A DNA stretch of 64,000 nucleotides from positions 87,110,422 through 87,174,421 of the forward strand of contig CM061140.1 in the NCBI GenBank assembly GCA_030789695.1. The letters run 5' to 3'. Made by a program: the position numbers and the translations under genes. The notes below the pieces were generated by a model that was not told the origin of the DNA, ran no database searches, and saw only the letters and a list, made by a program, of their open reading frames with translations. Of this stretch, positions 57,433-64,000 are shown piece after piece. This stretch comes from Scilla litardierei (lineage: Eukaryota > Streptophyta > Magnoliopsida > Asparagales > Asparagaceae). Every line of letters starts with the position of its first letter. Position 1 is the first letter of the stretch.

Positions 57433-60400
57433 TGATACGACTACTTTGACCGGGTCCGGAGGAGCCAAGTCAACCATGACTAGTCAACCAGCCAAACTAC
57501 GGCCTCAGGCTCCAGCCCAAGGATCTTACGGGCGGGTCGCGTTTCTCCACCCATGACGAAGGCCCAAGAGATTGCCCACTTCTGTAGTGGAGGAAATCGG
57601 GGCCCAAAACGAGGAAGCCTTCGCCAAATATGGCAGCCGCCCCGTGCCATCATGATCCGCCAATTATGGCAGCCATCTTCATGGCTCGCCAAATATGGCA
57701 ACCGACTTCATGGCCATGACTCGCCAATGATGGCGGCCACTTTCAATGCCATCACTCCACCTTCATGGCATTTATCCCTCCATAAAGCATGGCAATTATT
57801 GGGGTCAATATGCCCAATTAGCACGACCTCATCAATATCGCTCATGATGTCTCATCATGGCCCATTACTATGGGACTCGCCTATATAAAGAGGCGGGAGG
57901 CATCATCACCAGGGGCCGGATCTCTGCGATCTAGAACCATGGTATGGTATACTATCACTATTACTCCTTCTTCCACCTATAATATTCTTCCTCCAAAGCT
58001 CGGCCTGAGGACTCGGGTATCGGTCTCTCCGCGAGCCATACTCGATCCCACCGAGCTCCTACACAGATCCGTTCTGACTTAGGCATCGGAGGGGAATTGG
58101 TCAGAACCAAGGTCCGACCCTGTCACGCCCCGCTTCCCAAAAATATGGAGGCGAAGCGTGAGAAGGTCCGCTCAGATTTGAAGCTACAAAGCTGCAAGTC
58201 CGATAAGCGTCAATCAAATTTAAAACTGCAGGTCCTTGCAACGCGAGCGAAACAAGATAATAATAATGAAATGAGACAAAAGAATAATCTCAGAATATCC
58301 ATAAAATAAGTTTCAACATCACAGAAAAAGCCACCAGGCTAAAAGAAAAAGAGACTAAAGGCCCAAACATGGCCAACAAAAGTGCAAAGTACAAAACAAC
58401 GGTGCTACGCACCAACAACTAACAAAAGGCCTAAAGAAAAATAAAGCTCAACAAAAACTCAAGGAATGGTCACCGGTGTCCACCAAAATCCTCCTGGGCA
58501 ATCATGGACTCAGACTCAGCGTCAGCAACACATCACGTACGCAGCAACGGTCTCGGGCTCAGGGTCTAACATGTGACACCCAAAAGAGCAAGGGGCACAT
58601 GTCAGCAAGTCTACAAGAGACTTGTGCAAGGAAACTGAAAGTAGGTAAAACAACATAGCAGTTCTAGCATGAATGCAATGACATGGCAGTTTAAAGTATG
58701 AGTACAACAAGTAAAGTAAAGTAAAGTAAGGTAAGGTACGAGCATGGCATTTAAACATGGCATGGATGACAAGTATTGCATGAATCATTCACAAGACAAG
58801 TACAAGACAAGAAAAGTAAGCACCTCGTGCACAGAGATTCCGTCTTTTGGCTAGAGGGCGGATCAGGCCACTCCTAAGCTCAAGTAACCGTTTATCCCTA
58901 CCCCTCCACGTGTATCGGGCATTGGTTTCTAGCCAACACATGAGGCCCGCTTCTGGACCACGAGCCAGGAAGTGTTTAAACAAGTATGGCGTAGGGGTGC
59001 ACCTAGCCAGACAAGTAGTACGAGTACAAGTATTGTAGCGTGTGCTACGAATGCGACATTCAATGCATGGATGACATGACATGGCAAGTAGTAAAGCGTA
59101 CAAGTAAGGAAAGTAAACGTGACAGTTTAGTATGCATGAACAACCAGTTTAAGGGGTGGATCTAGCTTCGTTGTCAAGCTAGATCAATTAGGTGACGGAT
59201 CTAGTTTTGTTGTCAAACTAGATCAAGTAGGCGTCTAGCCAGCTATCATTTCACTGACTAGTCTCTTTTACGCTAGGAACAAGGAAGTGGCCTAAAAACA
59301 TGGCCCTACACAAGAGTTGGCAAGTTTCACTTGCATGTAAGTCTGCTGATAGTCACAAGATCAAGGAGTCCAGTTCTGCCTACGTGTCCAAACACCAAAC
59401 AACACACCAACCTACAGTCACGTATTCATTATCTTGGATTTAGTGAATCACAAATAATCAGAAGTTACCAATTTTAGTTGTTTAACAGGCGAGTGGTGAA
59501 TCTTACGGAAAGAGACTTACCTCAACACGACGCGAGAGCTACTCTGACGTCGGGTAGCGACATCAGGGGTTGGATTACGGTATCATATAAGGTAACGGCG
59601 TCGGCTCGAGAACGGTAACGGGTCGCGAAGAACACGTATTATCTGCGACATCGAAGGCGTGATACTAAGTTAAAGGCGTTAAACTAAAGATGGTACTAGA
59701 ATCTGCATACTAACATCATACTTATAGCACTTATACAACTGATCTTAATTATGACACTACCATCTCAATTAATAAATTGCATCACTAGTAAAGTACTGAC
59801 ATTAGAATCACCTTATAACAACTATTTAATCATAGCTATCATGACATTTAGAAAATTGGCCTACTGTCTTACTAACTAGCTATTCATATAAATTATTTAC
59901 TAGCTTTATAGACTGCCTCATAAAACTATTAATAATCTAACTCATATATTAAGATTAGACTAACATGTATAATATCATCAGAACACTAACTTACTAACTT
60001 AAACATATGAGATACCGCATACTTGAGGACTCACGTATTCACAATAAAATAGTTCTTGGTATGGAAATACGCAAAAATTTGCAAGACCACCTATATTAGC
60101 TATCTTATTTAGGGCTCTGTACATCAACCACTAGTCCTCTTCAAAAGGAGGGCACCTACAAATTAAACCACCGCACGACCAAGAGACATGCAAGACTGAA
60201 CCCATTGTTATAAAACTAACCTGTGTTAAACTCGATTTCCTTCTTGCTAGGAGGTGGAGATCGTGACGGCGGCAGCGGCTCGGACAGCGGAAGATGGTCG
60301 GAGGGCGACTGCGGTGGTCGAGGGTTGCTGCTGGTGCCGTAACCGCGGCTAACGGCGGTTGCTGCAGCGGCTCCTGGCGGAGCAACGGCGGGCTAGGCGG

Positions 60401-62339
60401 CGGTAGACGGGGTCCCACGACGGCGGCGGTGTTGGAGGGACGTCGGGGCGACGCTGCGGGCTGAGGAACGTGAGGGAGAAGCGCCGCCTGGGCATCTGCG
60501 TGGCGTGCGGAAGATACGAGAGGGGGCGGTGACTCTCACCGACGAGAACGGTCGGAGGGAATCAGAGATCAGCTAGGGCTGCCGTGCGAAGGGCCCTGGG
60601 GCGGTGCTTCGGTGATCTCCGACGAGGGTCGGAGGTCGGAACTTGGAGGGGTCGAAGGTCGCGGTTGCGTGGAGATGGCGCTGAGAGCTCGCGTGCCCTA
60701 TCGCGAGAGGAAGAGGAAAGAACAGGGGCGGCGCATTTGTTGGCTGTGAAAAGATTAGGTTAGGTTTTAAAATATATTAACCCTAGGTCTAATAAATAGT
60801 GTAGGGCTTGATAACGTGGCTCACGTGATTGCTTGGGGAAATAGGGAAAATAGCCTAGGTTGCTAGGTATTGGTCTATAAGATAATTTTTAAAAACAATA
60901 TCTCACCCCCACTATCTCTCTCCCATGTGCTGCGGCCATGTGAGGGGAAAGAATGGGCTAAGTCAATTATTAGGTATATTAATAATAATATTATTATTAG
61001 GGGATTAATCTAGGCACAACTTAGGGCTAAAAATACAATGGGTTGGGCCAAAAAGTGAAAGTGGGTCAAACGAAGCCCAAAAATTTTGGGATAAATACTG
61101 GGGTGGCTGGGAGGACAAGAGAAGGAAGCGAAGGAGACGGATCACAATTTCGATGACGAGAAACGAAATTAAAAATAAAAAGGCCTCGCGACGAAAGTGA
61201 AAATCGTGACGCCTCTTCAAACAAAGCCAAATCGTGGGAGAACGACCCATGAAGTGACGTTCCCAAGTAACACCACAATTTTAATACACTCGGAGAGGGT
61301 CACAACGGCATATCGCACTACAGGGTTTAGATACGGATAACGTCTAAAATAAATATGTGCACGTACAAGAATACGTGCACGAGAAGCGTATAAGGATACG
61401 GGGTCCAAAGGTGACCGTACATCCAAGTTGGGGCACACGTCGGGGTGGCTTGCTAAGGATGCAATCAAGTGCTATGGCCATAACGATTCAACGACACGAC
61501 TCCCACACAAAGCAACAAAACCAATCAGGTACCCGAGATTGCTATACGCACCGTCGTATAACGAATAGTGGGTACCGGCCGTTACAGACCCCCCTGACGA
61601 GCTCCCTCGTCTATTCAGGTCCAGGAGATCCAGCGACGCCGAGGCTACCCCTCAGCGTCCTTCCAGCCGGAGCCGAGCGCCCACGTCCCCGAGCCCGTTC
61701 ATCTCCTCCACCACGAGGATGTCGCTCTGCCGAGGCCACCCCTCGTCGAGCCGACGCGAGGATCCGCACGTCCCACGATGAGCGACTCCGCCTTCAACCG
61801 ATCCCGGAGGTCGTCGTCTCGCCAAGGCTACCCCTCGGCCTGCCAAAGAACGGAGCCGCGCCTTCCCGCTCGAGCGAACGCGCCTTCGGCCGACCCGAAT
61901 CATTGCGCATCCATCCAAGCCGAGCGCATCCATCCAAGCCAAGGCTTCCCCTCAGCTCCACGCCGGCCGCGCATCAAGCGAGATGACCGAGGCTACCCCT
62001 CGTCGTCCGACCGACCGAGGTCGAGCGCACCCATCCGAGCCGAGGCTTCCCCTCAGCTTTGCGTCGGTCGCGCGTCAAGCCAAGGCGCCGAGGCTTCCCC
62101 TCGTCGTCCGACCGTCCGAGGCCGAGCACCTCACACCGGGCCGAGGCTTCCCCTCAGCCCCCCCAGAGGCCGAGGATCCAGACCCGGCCAAGCTGACGTG
62201 CTCTACGTCGACTACATCTCTGATTCGCGTCGCGTCTACACGCGCTCGACGCACCCAAGGGTCCCTAATCAGCCCCTTGACCACGTTGACCGGGCAGTCC
62301 ACGGTCAACGACACTGTAGTGAGAAAACACTCTGAAACA
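57433..62339 (+). mobile_element. 3' LTR of element D, split by a solo LTR
   Basis: 57433-58120 plus 61592-62339 gives 1436 bp, equal to the 5' LTR. The two halves rejoin exactly if one TSD copy is removed. Confidence 0.9.
58121..61586 (-). mobile_element. Solo LTR, Tekay type (E)
   Basis: The plus strand starts tgtcacgccccgcttccc and ends ccgttaca, the reverse of F and the same orientation as the nested Tekay. TSD gaccc is perfect (58116-58120 and 61587-61591). 3466 bp, with no internal genes, so it is a product of LTR-LTR recombination. It shares blocks with the other Tekay LTRs (aaaagccaccaggctaaaag, ggtgctacgcacc) but lacks the DRE array. No ORF with a domain. Confidence 0.88.
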
Positions 62340-62344
62340 CACCT

Positions 62345-64000
62345 AAAATGGGGATGCATAAGTTTCAATGAACAAAATGCTAACAACTCGGGATGTTTTC
62401 CTTTGAGAAAGCCTTGAGCTTGCCTCAATAGTGCTTTTCCATATACATGGTTTGCCTTTTCTCTGAAAACTAATCAAAATTAAATGCAATGTGGCCAGCC
62501 ATAGTAAGCATAATTTCACTTCTGTGATTTTCATAGGTAACCAAATTTAAACATTTTGTCACCAGTCGACCATATGTACTCCTTTTTTTTCTTCAATGTA
62601 ATATGTAGACTCATGCTATGACTGACATGAGAAGTTTTAGAAAAAAACAGATTTAGCTGTGACTGACATGAGATGTTGTAAGGAAAAAAATCCGATTTAG
62701 ATGCCAGCTGCTGAGCCAGAGCCCAGTGATAACCTGTAATTGATGTTTCGGGACAGGTAGCATCGCTTTATGGTATGTTTAAGGGTGTTTTTACCCCCTC
62801 AATGGGTATTTTTGAGAAAAAACAATTTTTTAAAGCTCATGGGTCTGTAACCCAAAACTAAATATATTTTAGTATTTTAGCTGTTTGGGCCTGAAGCCCA
62901 CACACGTAAGCCCAATAGGCTTTAAAATTAATTTAAACCTGATTTTTAATCAGTTCTGCATTATTAATTCCTAATATTTAACAGAAATATTCAGAAAAAT
63001 CCTGGAAAATTCTGTAAAAATTAGTAAACATCAAATGATTAATTCTGCCAAATTTTTGGTTGATTTGGTTCATAATATTAATTATTTGTTTAAGATTATG
63101 TTAAATTCAACAAAAATGCAAATTATATAAAAATTGGATTTAATTTTAATCGAACCTTCACGATTTAATAATTACAAATAACCTGAGACTGCTTTGTTAG
63201 TTATCTAACCTAACGGGTAATTACGTTTTCCCGTGGTCCAAGTAATTATTAAACGTAATTTTTATATAAATTGCTTGTTATGTTGAAAATACATCTTATG
63301 CATGTTATATCTAGTAGTTTCATATTTTTTGCATATGTTGTTGCTTGTTATATTTATGGACTACATGTTTAATTGCTATTTGCATGATTTATTCATGCAA
63401 TTGTACTCAAACTATGATTCTGGTACAATAATAATTTTTCAAAAAATTTTTTTTAACTCATATATGCTTTTACAAATGAACCTGAAGTTCAAATAAAATG
63501 TCTATACCCTTCTAACTAAATAAAATACGTTGGAATTATGTGACCATTAATGCTTCCATGTTCTGGACATACGTCTAAATGATGCATACTTCGCGGTAAA
63601 TAGATCTATTGTATCTATTTTAATATATAATATTATGCGCACACGAAGATGCCATAAATCCGCTAATTTATTTATTACACTCACGTTACAAGGTAAGATT
63701 CTTGAATCTAGCCTTGCATAATGCACGCGCCTGAAGTCGTGCATGCATAAAATGTTGAATATTGGACTCCTCGGATTTGGTTTTGATGATGAGCAAACAT
63801 AAATAATCCATGAACTAACAATTTGTGAGCGCAATATTGGAGATCGTCGCCAATTTCATGAGAACATTCAAAGCGACATCTCAACACTTCCCAAAGCTCG
63901 TATTCATGCCTAAAGCTTCGTTGAAGCTCTTGCGCCGTTTTGGAAGTTATGAAGATTCAATCGAAGCTCTCGAAGACCGTTTATTAAGGTTTTATTTATA
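62345..64000. other. AT-rich right flank, unassigned
   Basis: No domain-bearing ORF is seen. The minus strand at 62343-62460 could be an exon-like fragment (AQGFLKGKHPELLAF) but is unproven. From 63753, tgttgaatattggactcctcgg with tttgatgatgagcaaa resembles the start of some plant copia LTRs; its other end would be outside the window. Confidence 0.35.

Larger units (their letters stand above)
51185..62339 (+). mobile_element. Element D: non-autonomous LTR element, sister of C
   Basis: LTRs are 51185-52619 and 57433-62339, the latter split by a solo LTR; without it both are about 1435 bp. Ends are tgatacg and gaaaca. TSD cacct is perfect (51180-51184 and 62340-62344). The PBS is on the plus strand. 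The interior (about 4.8 kb) has no gag or pol but ends in a palindromic tandem array next to the PPT, as in C. LTR sequence is clearly related to C, with shared blocks such as gaggaaatcggggccc. Confidence 0.88.

Noticed and set aside
56690..57556. 288-codon ORF in element D with repeated NSPRHRTNEI-like units
   Set aside because: It translates the 99-bp array and runs on into the LTR; long ORFs exist in other frames too.

Overview
This window is plant nuclear DNA, almost certainly from an angiosperm. Most of it is nested LTR retrotransposons, with one convincing intact host gene: a single-exon VQ-motif protein at 48448-48846 (+). The plant assignment rests on plant-type Ty3/gypsy lineages (Tekay chromovirus; Tat/Athila-like Gag-protease elements with tRNA-Asp-type primer sites), Ty1/copia elements with plant PBS and PPT, the VQ protein, and plant promoter motifs. 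I cannot name the species.

Left nest, 1-39103. The 3' end of a Tekay-like element (F, 1-3485) sits in the 5' LTR of a Gag-protease element A (3486-39103). Element B (5557-34642) is inserted in the gag of A. A minus-strand Tekay chromovirus (9604-28990) is inserted in the protease of B. A Ty1/copia element (13661-22962) is inserted in the integrase of the Tekay. Three of these junctions have 5-bp target site duplications (cagaa, cccca, and g/attcc with one mismatch), and the reading frames rejoin across each insertion. LTR divergence judged by eye rises outward (copia least, then Tekay, then B), as the nesting order requires.

Middle, 39099-48052. An LTR-like segment H without a visible TSD holds a tiny TRIM-like element (39749-40127) and a minus-strand non-autonomous element C (40356-46805, TSD agaag). 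H abuts a decayed copia RT/RNase H remnant that ends in a PPT and an LTR start at 48053.

Host island, 48053-51179. It contains the VQ gene, a minus-strand ORF that may be part of a replication-protein-A-like gene, and a possible short copia LTR.

Right, 51180-64000. Element D (51185-62339, TSD cacct) belongs to the same family as C. Its 3' LTR carries a 3.47-kb solo Tekay-type LTR (58121-61586, TSD gaccc). The last 1.65 kb is AT-rich and largely unassigned.

Most notable pattern: in all five LTR families whose promoter region I could read, an array of short dyad-symmetric motifs lies just upstream of the TATA box. In two families the motifs match known plant transcription-factor sites: perfect CArG boxes in C/D and about 18 DRE/CRT cores in the Tekay. 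The copia LTR carries an snRNA-type USE plus TATA. The Tekay gag-pol also contains two intron-like interruptions with consensus splice borders. All function statements come from motif recognition; no database search was possible.
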